The notes beneath the pieces are model-generated. The model saw only the letters and a list, made by a program, of their open reading frames with translations, did not search any database and was not told the DNA's origin. Below are positions 7,624-15,442 of a stretch of 32,782 nt of DNA, piece after piece. The number at the start of each line of letters is the position of its first letter. Within the stretch, counting starts at the first letter, position 1. A program made the translations under genes and the position numbers. Origin of the DNA: Planctomycetaceae bacterium (GTDB lineage Bacteria > Planctomycetota > Planctomycetia > Planctomycetales > Planctomycetaceae); assembly GCA_002722955.1 (NCBI GenBank), contig PBMZ01000071.1:1-32782 (forward strand). The letters run 5' to 3'.

Positions 7624-9123
7624 ATGCCGAACATGAAACTGCTCTCCACATTGATGCTATCCTTATTGTTGGCCGTGCCGATTGTTGCTGCCGAGAAGCC
7701 CAACATCGTTTACATCATCTGCGATGACTTGGGCTACGGCGACGTGCAGTGCCTTGCACCGAAAACAAGCAAGATTCCGACCCCGAATGCTGACAAACTT
7801 GCCTCGGAAGGAATGGTGTTTACGGACGCGCATTCTGGTTCGTCAGTTTGCTCACCAACGCGCTACGGCTTAATGACTGGTCGCTATAGCTGGCGAACAC
7901 GATTGCAAAGAGGCGTCGTCACAGGATTTGCTCCCAGTCTGATTGCCGGCGACCGAATGACGGTGGCGGGCTTCTTGAAGCAAAACGGATACGCGACGGC
8001 GGCGATCGGAAAGTGGCACTTGGACTTCGAATACCTCGACCCGAAAACTGGCAAACGCTACTCACAAAAAAAAAAACACAAGACGCCGCCCATCGAAGCC
8101 AAGATTCCTGACGGCCCGATTCATCGCGGCTTCGATTATTACCACGGTTTTCATCACGCTCGGAATATGAAAGCCGTGATCGAAAATGATCGAGTCATTG
8201 AACACGACGACGTCATCAACATGCTGCCGCGTTTGACTCGGAAGGCCGTTGAGTACATCGAATCGCGAGCCGGCAAGGAAGAACCGTTCTTTCTCTACGT
8301 GCCGCTCGGTTCGCCCCACACGCCAATCGTTCCAACGCCCGAATGGCAAGGCAAGAGTGGCCTTGGCAAATATGGCGACTTCGTCATGCAAACGGATAAT
8401 GTTCTTGGCGAGGTAACAAAGGCGCTTAAGAAACACGGTATGAGTCAGAACACACTGGTGATTTTCACCAGCGACAACGGCTGTTCGAAAGCAGCCGGTA
8501 TCGCCAACTTGGCAGAGAAAGGGCATCGCGTCAGTGCTCACCTGCGAGGCTCAAAGGCAGACATCTGGGACGGTGGTCATCGCATACCGTTCGTCGTTCG
8601 ATGGCCAGGAAAAGTCGAACCCGGATCGACGAGCGATCAATTGATCTGCCTGACGGACTTGTTCGCGACCGTCGCTGAAATGATCGGCAAGCCAACACCA
8701 GCATCAACCTGCGAAGACAGCGCCAGCTTCCTGCCAGCCCTTTCTGGCAATCCCATCAAATCGACTCGCGCCGGAGTCATTCACCACTCATTCTCAGGTC
8801 ACTTTGCATACCGCACCGGCAAATGGAAGTTAATCCTAGCGCGAGGTTCAGGTGGCTGGACGTCTCCCAAAGAGAATCAAGTGCCCGAAGGTGCTCCCAA
8901 GGCACAACTCTACGATCTCGACGCAGACCCCGGCGAGCGAAACAATCTCTACATCGACACTCCCGATACGGCACAACAATTACTCAGTCAACTGACAGCC
9001 GATGTAAAACGAGGCCGCAGTACCGCTGGGGCAGCCTCAAAGAACGACGTCAAAGAGATCGTTCTCTGGAAGAGCGAAAACGGGATGCCCAAGCCGAAAC
9101 GGAAGAAGAAAAAGTCGAAGTAG
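7624..9123 (+). CDS. Secreted S1-family sulfatase (arylsulfatase A-like)
   Basis: This 499-residue protein has a signal peptide (residues 1-23, ending VAA). NIVYIICDDLGYGD supplies the paired Asp calcium ligands (34-35). CSPTR at 76-80 is the formylglycine sulfatase signature, where Cys76 must be oxidised by a maturase. FTSDNGC supplies further metal ligands, and the C-terminal YDLDADPGERNNL block is typical. It would remove sulfate esters from polysaccharides or glycosides in the periplasm or outside; planctomycetes carry many such genes. A second ATG at 7633 is also a possible start. The tail is strikingly basic (KPKRKKKKSK). A run of 11 A at 8066-8076 sits inside the coding sequence, with the frame intact. 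Confidence 0.93.
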   Translation: MPNMKLLSTLMLSLLLAVPIVAAEKPNIVYIICDDLGYGDVQCLAPKTSKIPTPNADKLASEGMVFTDAHSGSSVCSPTRYGLMTGRYSWRTRLQRGVVTGFAPSLIAGDRMTVAGFLKQNGYATAAIGKWHLDFEYLDPKTGKRYSQKKKHKTPPIEAKIPDGPIHRGFDYYHGFHHARNMKAVIENDRVIEHDDVINMLPRLTRKAVEYIESRAGKEEPFFLYVPLGSPHTPIVPTPEWQGKSGLGKYGDFVMQTDNVLGEVTKALKKHGMSQNTLVIFTSDNGCSKAAGIANLAEKGHRVSAHLRGSKADIWDGGHRIPFVVRWPGKVEPGSTSDQLICLTDLFATVAEMIGKPTPASTCEDSASFLPALSGNPIKSTRAGVIHHSFSGHFAYRTGKWKLILARGSGGWTSPKENQVPEGAPKAQLYDLDADPGERNNLYIDTPDTAQQLLSQLTADVKRGRSTAGAASKNDVKEIVLWKSENGMPKPKRKKKKSK

Positions 9124-9156
9124 TCTTTGCGAGGACAGGCAGAGGACCCTTCTGGA

Positions 9157-9846
9157 TTACAGCTTAAACGCAACCTCATTCTTCTTCATCTGCTTATATT
9201 TCTTTCGGTCAAACCGGTACAGCTTCGCAGCACGGTGCTTGCTGTTCTTTTCGACTTGGCCAACATCAACCAAGACTCCTAGATCAAGAATGCGGCGGCG
9301 AAAGTTCCGCTTGTCGAAACTCTGATCCAAGATAATCTCATAAAGCCGCTGCAGATCACGAAGCGGGAATTTCTTAGGCAAGAGCTCAAAGCCAATCGGC
9401 TCACTCCGCACCTTCGTTCTCAGTAGTGCCAACGCATCCTTAATGACTTGCCCATGATCAAATGCCAACTTTGGCAACTGATCGATCCGAAACCACTGTG
9501 CATCCGAAGCATCATCACCAGCGTCAAGTTGCGAGTCGTCAGGATTCATCAGCCCCAAGAAGGCAACTGACACGGTGCGGCCGCGGGGGTCTCGATCGAC
9601 AGTGCCGTAGGCTTTGATCTGCTCGACAAACACATTGGTGATGCCGGTCTCTTCTTCAAGCTCGCGACAAACGCAGGTCTTCAAGTCTTCGTCCATGTCG
9701 AGAAAACCGCCGGGCAGAGCCCACGCATTTTTGAATGGCTTGTGCGCTCTCTGAATCAACACCAACTTCAAATGGCCCGCCGAAAATCGTAACGCAACAC
9801 AATCCGTCGTCACGGCTGGTCGTGGATAATCGTAGGTATGCTTCAT
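9157..9846 (-). CDS. NUDIX hydrolase with C-terminal winged helix (NrtR-like)
   Basis: This 229-residue protein carries a complete NUDIX box at residues 47-69 (GGFLDMDEDLKTC, then RELEEETGI), so pyrophosphohydrolase activity is possible. The C-terminal third (about 150-229: FPLRDLQRLYEIILDQ, KRNFRRRILDLGVL, RAAKLYRFD) looks like the winged-helix domain of NrtR-type regulators that sense ADP-ribose and control NAD metabolism. No NAD gene is adjacent. The sulfatase gene is convergent, 33 bases away. Alternatives are an ADP-ribose pyrophosphatase or a nucleotide-sugar sensor. NrtR proteins often have a degenerate box, but this one appears intact, so it may be an enzyme, a regulator, or both. Confidence 0.85.
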   Translation of the reverse strand: MKHTYDYPRPAVTTDCVALRFSAGHLKLVLIQRAHKPFKNAWALPGGFLDMDEDLKTCVCRELEEETGITNVFVEQIKAYGTVDRDPRGRTVSVAFLGLMNPDDSQLDAGDDASDAQWFRIDQLPKLAFDHGQVIKDALALLRTKVRSEPIGFELLPKKFPLRDLQRLYEIILDQSFDKRNFRRRILDLGVLVDVGQVEKNSKHRAAKLYRFDRKKYKQMKKNEVAFKL

Positions 9847-9940
9847 AGCAAACTCTGGTCATAAAATTGAACAAGGTGTGATTTGCACACGAAGTTTCCC
9901 GACACCATGTGAACTTGTCAACAGGCAAGTCTGAGAGCGC

Positions 9941-10011
9941 CGTTCGCTTAACACGTAGCCGCAAGCGAGGATTACCAGCAATATTCCTCGCCTGCGGCTA
10001 CGGGTTAAACG
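9941..10011. repeat. Extragenic palindrome, family B, copy 2
   Basis: CGTAGCCGCAAGCGAGG on the left and CCTCGCCTGCGGCTACGGG on the right form the stem across a 15-base loop. The outer TTAA...TTAA ends are less well matched than in the copy at 7532. It lies between the start of the minus-strand NUDIX gene and the start of the signal peptidase gene, where a terminator would make no sense. Confidence 0.75.
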
Positions 10012-10074
10012 ACACAAGAAATCGTCGATTCCGGCGAATCACTGAATTCCATACAATGCAGTTTGTCGCAGCAT

Positions 10075-10091
10075 GGAGAACTTAGACCTTG
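10075..10091 (+). promoter_or_regulatory. Ribosome binding site that decides a TTG start
   Basis: GGAGAA (10075-10080) sits 8 bases before TTG at 10089, the only start that gives the signal peptidase a basic N-terminus ahead of its membrane helix. The nearby ATG at 10073 is in another frame and leads only to a short unrelated frame. Confidence 0.65.
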
Positions 10092-11723
10092 ACCGAATCT
10101 CGTCCCCCTCAGGAATCACCCCGCTCGCACGAGCGTCGTGGTGGCTTTCGAAGTTTGATGGAATCCATCGCTTCATTGGCCATCGCTGTGATTCTGTTCC
10201 GAGCATTCGTTGTCGAGGGCTATATCATTTCCACTGGATCAATGGCCCCCGGCCTGTTGGGTTATCACAAACGAGTGGTCTGTCCGACTTGCAAATTCCC
10301 GTTTACCTTCGGGATCGCCTTCGACAAACCCGATCCGGAATCTCTATTGGTCAAATGCCCCAATTGCGGGCGCGACCAAATTGAGATCGGCAAGGTTCCT
10401 CGCAACCAGGGCGACCAGTTGTTGGTGATGAAGAACGCATTCGCTTTCTTGCTTCCGAAACGCTGGGAAGTGGTCGTCTTTCGCAATCCCAACAACCCAA
10501 CACAAGCATACGTTAAACGCATCGTGGGAACTCCAGGCGACTCGATACAAATTCGTGACGGCGATGTTTGGATCGACGGCAACTTGCAACGAAAGTCGCT
10601 CGAGCAACAACGTACCGTACGACTTCCCGTTTACGATCGAAGCTTTCGTCCGAAAAACGATCCCACCTGGAAAGACCGATGGCTTCACGATGATGACTGG
10701 GAAGTCACCGGCGGGACCTTCACTTGTCGGCAGCCGCGTGGAATCGAGGCGACTCGAAAAGAAGCGAACTCCTGGGTTAGCTACCGTCACTGGATTCGAT
10801 CCGGCGGCGAGCATGAAACATCGGTCGCACTCAGAACTTGGCCCGTCGGAGTGCAGATTCCCAACCCGGTGTTTTCCCCACTGCGCTACAACTCGCGGTC
10901 TGGCAGCATCGTCTGCCGGGGAGTAATGAGCGACGATCTTCGGGACAAGATGCTCAAACAATCCAAGGATGAAAAGTTTCAAGACGCCATCTGGAAGCTT
11001 TACCGTCAATCGCACCTATCGCCGATCTTGGACACTTACGGTTATAACCGCAGCAGTGTTTTGTCCGAGCACGTCGCCGTTCGCGACTTGATGGTATCAA
11101 TGCGGGTGACAGTCAACTCGGGGCGCGGCCTCTTTACCGTCCGCATGACGGATGGCGAATCCGTGTTCGACTGCGTCATGGATTTCGGCGCCCGTCGATT
11201 GCGAGTCTATCGAGACATCGAGAACTCCGAGCCGATCGTCGAGTTTGCTCTCTCGAAAGTGAACCTGGGACAAGAATTTCTTTTCGAGATGTCATTGTTC
11301 GACCGACAACTGCTTGCCGCCATCGATGGTGAGCCCCTTGTCATTGAACCCATGGACGAAGCGGCCCGTTTGCCGAGGAGCAGGAATTATCCCAGGCAAC
11401 CACTAGGGTTTGCGTCTCGCGGACTGGATGTCGAAGTCGCCCAATTGCAGCTTTTTCGGGACGTTCACGACACGACGGGGTCCGCACGGCACGGTGTCGC
11501 GGAACCATTTCATTTAGGAAAAAATGAGTACTTTTGTTTGGGAGATAACAGTCCTGTTTCGCTTGATAGCCGAGGATGGGAGACGGCAGCCGTGAAACGT
11601 CACATGCTGCTAGGGAAACCAGTGCTCGTGCACCTGCCGTCGAAGCCTGGAAAGATTCAAATTGGCAATTACGTAGGATACTTCCGCATTCCGGATTTTT
11701 CCCGAATTCGGTATATTCGCTAG
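10089..11723 (+). CDS. lepB: Signal peptidase I with zinc-ribbon and large beta-rich insert (paralog 1)
   Basis: This 544-residue protein is far longer than the usual 200-320. A basic N-terminus leads into a membrane helix (about 25-42), then STGSMAPGL with the nucleophile Ser51. A CPTC/CPNC pair follows at Cys65, 68, 90 and 93, which looks like a zinc ribbon inserted into the catalytic fold. YVKRIVGTPGD supplies the general base Lys143. Residues about 165-470 are an insert with alternating hydrophobic strands (SMRVTVNSGRGLFTVRMTDG, ELLAAIDGEPL-like segments), suggestive of a concanavalin-type jelly roll. The family box LGDNSPVSLDSRGW returns at about 484. The product would cleave signal peptides at the outer face of the inner membrane. 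Start is TTG. A second paralog follows after 27 bases. Confidence 0.88.
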   Translation: MTESRPPQESPRSHERRGGFRSLMESIASLAIAVILFRAFVVEGYIISTGSMAPGLLGYHKRVVCPTCKFPFTFGIAFDKPDPESLLVKCPNCGRDQIEIGKVPRNQGDQLLVMKNAFAFLLPKRWEVVVFRNPNNPTQAYVKRIVGTPGDSIQIRDGDVWIDGNLQRKSLEQQRTVRLPVYDRSFRPKNDPTWKDRWLHDDDWEVTGGTFTCRQPRGIEATRKEANSWVSYRHWIRSGGEHETSVALRTWPVGVQIPNPVFSPLRYNSRSGSIVCRGVMSDDLRDKMLKQSKDEKFQDAIWKLYRQSHLSPILDTYGYNRSSVLSEHVAVRDLMVSMRVTVNSGRGLFTVRMTDGESVFDCVMDFGARRLRVYRDIENSEPIVEFALSKVNLGQEFLFEMSLFDRQLLAAIDGEPLVIEPMDEAARLPRSRNYPRQPLGFASRGLDVEVAQLQLFRDVHDTTGSARHGVAEPFHLGKNEYFCLGDNSPVSLDSRGWETAAVKRHMLLGKPVLVHLPSKPGKIQIGNYVGYFRIPDFSRIRYIR

Positions 11724-11750
11724 TGTTCCAAAGTTGAAACGAGGCTCCCC

Positions 11751-13649
11751 ATGTTGGAATCCGATAACAATCCCTCAGCGTTGCATCAGTTTCTGTCGTT
11801 CGTCAAGAAAAAGAAGACGGACAAGGCCGATGCGACCGCGGAAAAGAAGAACGCCAAGCAAGACGGCACGCGCGAAACCTTCGAGTCGATCGTCGTCGCC
11901 TTTGTACTGGCGTTTTTGTTCCGAGCGTTCGAGGCCGAAGCCTTCGTCATTCCAACGGGATCCATGGCTCCGACGCTTCTGGGACGGCACAAAGACGTGG
12001 ACTGCCCGAAGTGCGGAATGCACTTCACAGTCGGTGCCAGCGACGAAGTTTTTCCTAACACAGGAAAGTTGCAGCCGAACATGCGGTTAGAGACGACAGC
12101 GTGCCCAAATTGTCGCTTCGAAATCGACATGTATGACATGCCAGTCTTTAAGGGCGACCGAATTCTGGTGACGAAATTCACTTACGAGTTCGATGAACCC
12201 GATCGATGGGACGTCGTCGTTTTCAAGTACCCCGAAGAACCCAAGACCAACTACATCAAGCGAGTTGTCGGTCTTCCCGGCGAGCGACTTCGGATTCTCC
12301 GCGGTGACATCTACAAAATCGGAACTTCCGGCGACTGGGAAATCGTCCGCAAATCCGATCCATACAAACAAGACGACCTCCAAATCGTGATCTACGACCA
12401 CGATCATCCGGAAACCGGTTTGCACGAGTTTGGCTGGCCCCATCGATGGGCATCCGTCAAACCATCAACAATCGGCGGTGGCATCGCCGGGTGGATTGAC
12501 GATGACCAGGGCTGGACGGCTCCCACGGCCACAAGCTTTCTGTTGGAAGGTGCCGACTCGGACAAGGCAAAGTGGCTTAGATATCGCCACATCGTCCCCT
12601 CGCCACAAGTTTGGAATGCGGTCGAGGAACTCGGTACTGAAAATGAAGAGCTGGAATGGAAAAACACTCCACCATCGCCCGAGTTGATCCTCGATTTCTG
12701 CGGATACAACTCGTACACGGGTGGCAATGGCGGCCAATTATTTCGCGAGTCCTATTGGTGCAACGACTTGACGTTCGGCTGTGAAGTTGACGTCAAGAAA
12801 ATCGCTGACGGCGCCGAACTCATGCTCGAGATCAACGAAGGCGTCCGCCGATACCGTTGCAGAATTAACCCTGCGTCTGGTGAAGCCAAACTATTTCGAG
12901 TCGTCGAGTTCAACCGTGGCGAGCTTGAAGAAGAAGAGTTGGGATCGGCTGCATCCGATGTGCGCGGAGAAGGCTCGTACCACATTCGTTTTACAAACGT
13001 CGATAATCGGTTGTGTGTTTGGGTCGACAACAGCTTGCTTGACTTTGGCGAGAAGGCGAACCTGTCGATCCCCGAAACAGCCAACCCGAATCCCCAAGAA
13101 GGCGACCTGACGCCAATTGGGATCGCAGCAAAGTCGATGGATGTTGCCGTCGAGCATCTCGTCATCAAGCGGGATATCTACTATCGCAGCGAAATCGTTC
13201 AGAACGAATTTGGATCCGGACGGCTTGAGTCGCGGCACGAATCGTCGCTGCGACACGATCGTCACGACCCTGAGCAGTGGGCCTTGCAATACAACGATGG
13301 TATGCAAGCCGTCGAATTCGAACTTGCCGACGATGAATACTTGGTACTCGGAGATAACAGCCCACGCAGCAAAGACAGCCGCCTGTGGGGTAATCAACGC
13401 CGAGCGGAAAGGCGTCATGCGGTGCCGCGATCCGCCTTGGTCGGAAAGGCATTCTTCATCTATTGGCCGCATGGGATTCCTTTCCTCAACGACGGCAAAG
13501 GTTATCCAGACAGTGGAGATTCGATGCTGCGAAACGCACCTTACTTCTTCCACAACCAAGTTCGAGATGGCAAGGTCGAAAAGACCAGTTACCCTGGGTT
13601 CCGTGTTCCGTTCTACCCAAACGTCGGAAGGATGAAGCGAATACGTTAG
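11751..13649 (+). CDS. lepB: Signal peptidase I with zinc-ribbon and large beta-rich insert (paralog 2)
   Basis: This 632-residue protein has the same architecture as its upstream neighbour. A Lys-rich cytoplasmic stretch precedes a helix (about 45-62). IPTGSMAPTLLG carries Ser71, four cysteines (85, 88, 118, 121; CPKC and CPNC) form the putative zinc ribbon, and YIKRVVGLPGE carries Lys170. A long insert spans about 195-520, and LGDNSPRSKDSRLW starts near 533. A C-terminal extension of about 50 residues (HGIPFLNDGK to the end) is not in paralog 1. The 27-base gap indicates cotranscription. Despite shared layout the two sequences are well diverged, so the duplication is old and the two enzymes may split substrates. 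GAGG lies 7 bases before the ATG. Confidence 0.9.
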   Translation: MLESDNNPSALHQFLSFVKKKKTDKADATAEKKNAKQDGTRETFESIVVAFVLAFLFRAFEAEAFVIPTGSMAPTLLGRHKDVDCPKCGMHFTVGASDEVFPNTGKLQPNMRLETTACPNCRFEIDMYDMPVFKGDRILVTKFTYEFDEPDRWDVVVFKYPEEPKTNYIKRVVGLPGERLRILRGDIYKIGTSGDWEIVRKSDPYKQDDLQIVIYDHDHPETGLHEFGWPHRWASVKPSTIGGGIAGWIDDDQGWTAPTATSFLLEGADSDKAKWLRYRHIVPSPQVWNAVEELGTENEELEWKNTPPSPELILDFCGYNSYTGGNGGQLFRESYWCNDLTFGCEVDVKKIADGAELMLEINEGVRRYRCRINPASGEAKLFRVVEFNRGELEEEELGSAASDVRGEGSYHIRFTNVDNRLCVWVDNSLLDFGEKANLSIPETANPNPQEGDLTPIGIAAKSMDVAVEHLVIKRDIYYRSEIVQNEFGSGRLESRHESSLRHDRHDPEQWALQYNDGMQAVEFELADDEYLVLGDNSPRSKDSRLWGNQRRAERRHAVPRSALVGKAFFIYWPHGIPFLNDGKGYPDSGDSMLRNAPYFFHNQVRDGKVEKTSYPGFRVPFYPNVGRMKRIR

Positions 13650-13783
13650 GCATCAGCTTGGGAAGGATGCTTTCACGTCAGAGTTGAATGTCCAATTCTT
13701 GCTCCAAACCCAGGTTCTGGTCGAGAGAGTAGCCACAGTCTAGAAGCACGAAAGCAACATACATCTCCGTCACGGAGGACAAG

Positions 13784-14746
13784 ATGTCACTACTAAAATG
13801 CACCGGTTTAGTGAAAGACTACCCCGGAAAGCGAGCCGTCGACGGCGTTGACTTTCACGTCGAGCGAGGCGAGATCGTCGGCTTACTTGGACCGAATGGT
13901 GCTGGCAAGACCACCACGTTTCGCATGGCTTGCGGCATGATCGCGCCGACAAAAGGCCAAGTGTTCCTCAACGGCCAAGAGGTCTCAAGCTGGCCAATGT
14001 ACAAGCGAGCTCAAGCCGGCATGGGTTACTTGCCCCAAGACGAAAGCATCTTCAAGAAGCTGACCGTCGAGCAAAACATCATGGCCGTCCTCGAATACCT
14101 GCACACCAGTAAGTCCGATCGCCGCGAAACGGTCGACCGTCTCTTAAATCAATTCGGGTTGGAAGAGAAACGCAAGCAAGTCTCTTCAACAATGTCCGGT
14201 GGTGAAAAACGACGGCTCGAGATCGCGCGCTGCTTGGCCACAGAGCCCAGCTTGATCCTGCTGGATGAACCGTTCACGGGCATCGATCCCGTCACGATTC
14301 ACGACATTCAAGACATTATCTCTGATCTTCGCAGCAGCGGCATCTCCATCCTATTAACGGATCACCGCGAGCGTGAAACGTTGACGATCACGGATCGCAG
14401 CTACATCATTTCCGAAGGAAAAGTCTTAGTCAGCGGTGATGCGGAAACCGTATTGAGCAACAAAGACGCTCAGGACAAGTACTTCGGTCGCCGCTTCGAT
14501 GCGACTTCGATCATCGAAGGAAAGGAAGCTTTCGAGTCATCCGCAGAGATGCTCCGCGGCGAATTGAGCCAACGGCAATCCGACGAGGAAGAGGAAGCAG
14601 CCGAACCTGAAGTCGCCGACGATGATTCACAGAGCAACGAAGAAGAAGCCGATGACACCATCAAGACAGCACTAACCAGTCGATTGACGAAAACCATAAA
14701 GAAGAAGACGATCGACAAGAGCCTGAACAAGCCGCCTAGTGTCTAG
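13784..14746 (+). CDS. lptB: ABC transporter ATP-binding protein, LptB-like, with acidic C-terminal extension
   Basis: This 320-residue ATPase has Walker A GPNGAGKTT (36-44), a Q-loop near LPQDESIF, signature MSGGEKRRLEIARCL (137-151), Walker B SLILLDEP with the catalytic Glu at 162, and the switch His in LTDHRERETL (about 194). FKKLTVEQNI and the TDHxxxETL pattern are LptB hallmarks; LptB drives lipopolysaccharide extraction from the inner membrane. Canonical LptB is about 240 residues. Here about 80 extra residues follow, first Glu/Asp-rich (EEEEAAEPEVADDD), then Lys-rich. No other lpt gene is in the window. GGAGG is located upstream of the ATG. The signal peptidase pair lies 134 bases upstream on the same strand. 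Confidence 0.88.
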   Translation: MSLLKCTGLVKDYPGKRAVDGVDFHVERGEIVGLLGPNGAGKTTTFRMACGMIAPTKGQVFLNGQEVSSWPMYKRAQAGMGYLPQDESIFKKLTVEQNIMAVLEYLHTSKSDRRETVDRLLNQFGLEEKRKQVSSTMSGGEKRRLEIARCLATEPSLILLDEPFTGIDPVTIHDIQDIISDLRSSGISILLTDHRERETLTITDRSYIISEGKVLVSGDAETVLSNKDAQDKYFGRRFDATSIIEGKEAFESSAEMLRGELSQRQSDEEEEAAEPEVADDDSQSNEEEADDTIKTALTSRLTKTIKKKTIDKSLNKPPSV

Positions 14747-14765
14747 TGCCGATGTGATACAATGC

Positions 14766-14798
14766 AGAAGCCCGGGTTTTTGAAAAAGCCGGGCTTCT
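14766..14798 (+). terminator. Terminator after lptB; also family A palindrome, copy 3
   Basis: AGAAGCCCGGG plus T-rich loop flanks pair with the complement ending CCGGGCTTCT, followed by TTT on the plus strand, 19 bases after the lptB stop and 31 before smpB. It belongs to the same sequence family as 3991, 20009 and 32653, and here also fits a rho-independent terminator. Confidence 0.75.
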
Positions 14799-14829
14799 TT
14801 TCGCGTTTCGATTCTGTTGAGCAACAACG

Positions 14830-15318
14830 ATGGGCAAGAAAAAGAAACAATCTCAGCAAGAGGACCTGAACTCGAAGACGGTATGCCGCAATCGAAAAGC
14901 TTGGCACAACTATGACATCATTGACCAGTTGGAATGCGGGCTGGTCTTGCATGGCAGCGAAGTCAAAAGCATCCGCAATGGCAAGATGTCAATCGACGAA
15001 GCTTACGCCCGAGTCCGCGAAGGCGAGCTTTGGTTGGTCGGCGCCAATATCGGCGAGTACCCTCAAGCAACCGTCATGAATCACGACGTGTTGCGTCAGC
15101 GCAAGCTGCTGTTACACAAACGCGAGTTCCGAAAATTCGCGGAATCCGCGACACAAAAGGGACTCACCATGATCCCATTAGCCGTGTACTTCCGACGTGG
15201 AATCGTCAAAGTCCAAATCGGCCTGGCCAAGGGCAAGAAGCAACACGACAAACGCGACAAGATGGAAAAGGCCAAATCAAAAGCCGATCTTCGAGACGCC
15301 ATGCTCAAACGCCGGTAA
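14830..15318 (+). CDS. smpB: SsrA-binding protein SmpB
   Basis: This 162-residue protein is the tmRNA partner that loads SsrA onto stalled ribosomes. Family marks are NRKAWHNYDIIDQLECGLVL, HGSEVKSIRNGKMSIDEAYAR, a central LLLHKREFRKF, VYFRRGIVKVQIGLAKGKKQHDKR and a basic C-terminal tail (KADLRDAMLKRR) that mimics an mRNA-tRNA helix in the decoding site. Length is normal (150-165) with a Lys/Gln-rich N-terminal lead. No tmRNA gene was recognised nearby. The gene converges on the deoA gene, with an AT-rich palindrome in between. Confidence 0.95.
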   Translation: MGKKKKQSQQEDLNSKTVCRNRKAWHNYDIIDQLECGLVLHGSEVKSIRNGKMSIDEAYARVREGELWLVGANIGEYPQATVMNHDVLRQRKLLLHKREFRKFAESATQKGLTMIPLAVYFRRGIVKVQIGLAKGKKQHDKRDKMEKAKSKADLRDAMLKRR

Positions 15319-15362
15319 TGAACTCGCCAAGAGTCGGGCTTCAACATCACAATGACAAATAA

Positions 15363-15432
15363 CTAATCTCAAATAACTAATGACTAATTCGAAGCTGAGA
15401 TTAGTCATTAGTCATTAGTTATTTGAGATTAG
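15363..15432. repeat. AT-rich long inverted repeat between smpB and deoA
   Basis: A perfect 26-base arm (15363-15388) is repeated in reverse complement at 15407-15432, with an 18-base spacer. Each arm contains CTCAAATAA and TAATGACTAAT; the right side has an extra GTCATTA unit, so the heptamer is also tandemly repeated. The composition is far more AT-rich than the surroundings. It lies where the two convergent transcripts end, so it could stop both, but it has no GC-rich stem or T-run of a classical terminator. Confidence 0.85.
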
Positions 15433-15442
15433 TCATTGCACG

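Noticed and set aside
10073..10384. Plus-strand frame from the ATG at 10073
   Set aside because: Out of phase with the signal peptidase, no motif, and the ribosome site GGAGAA fits the TTG at 10089 better.
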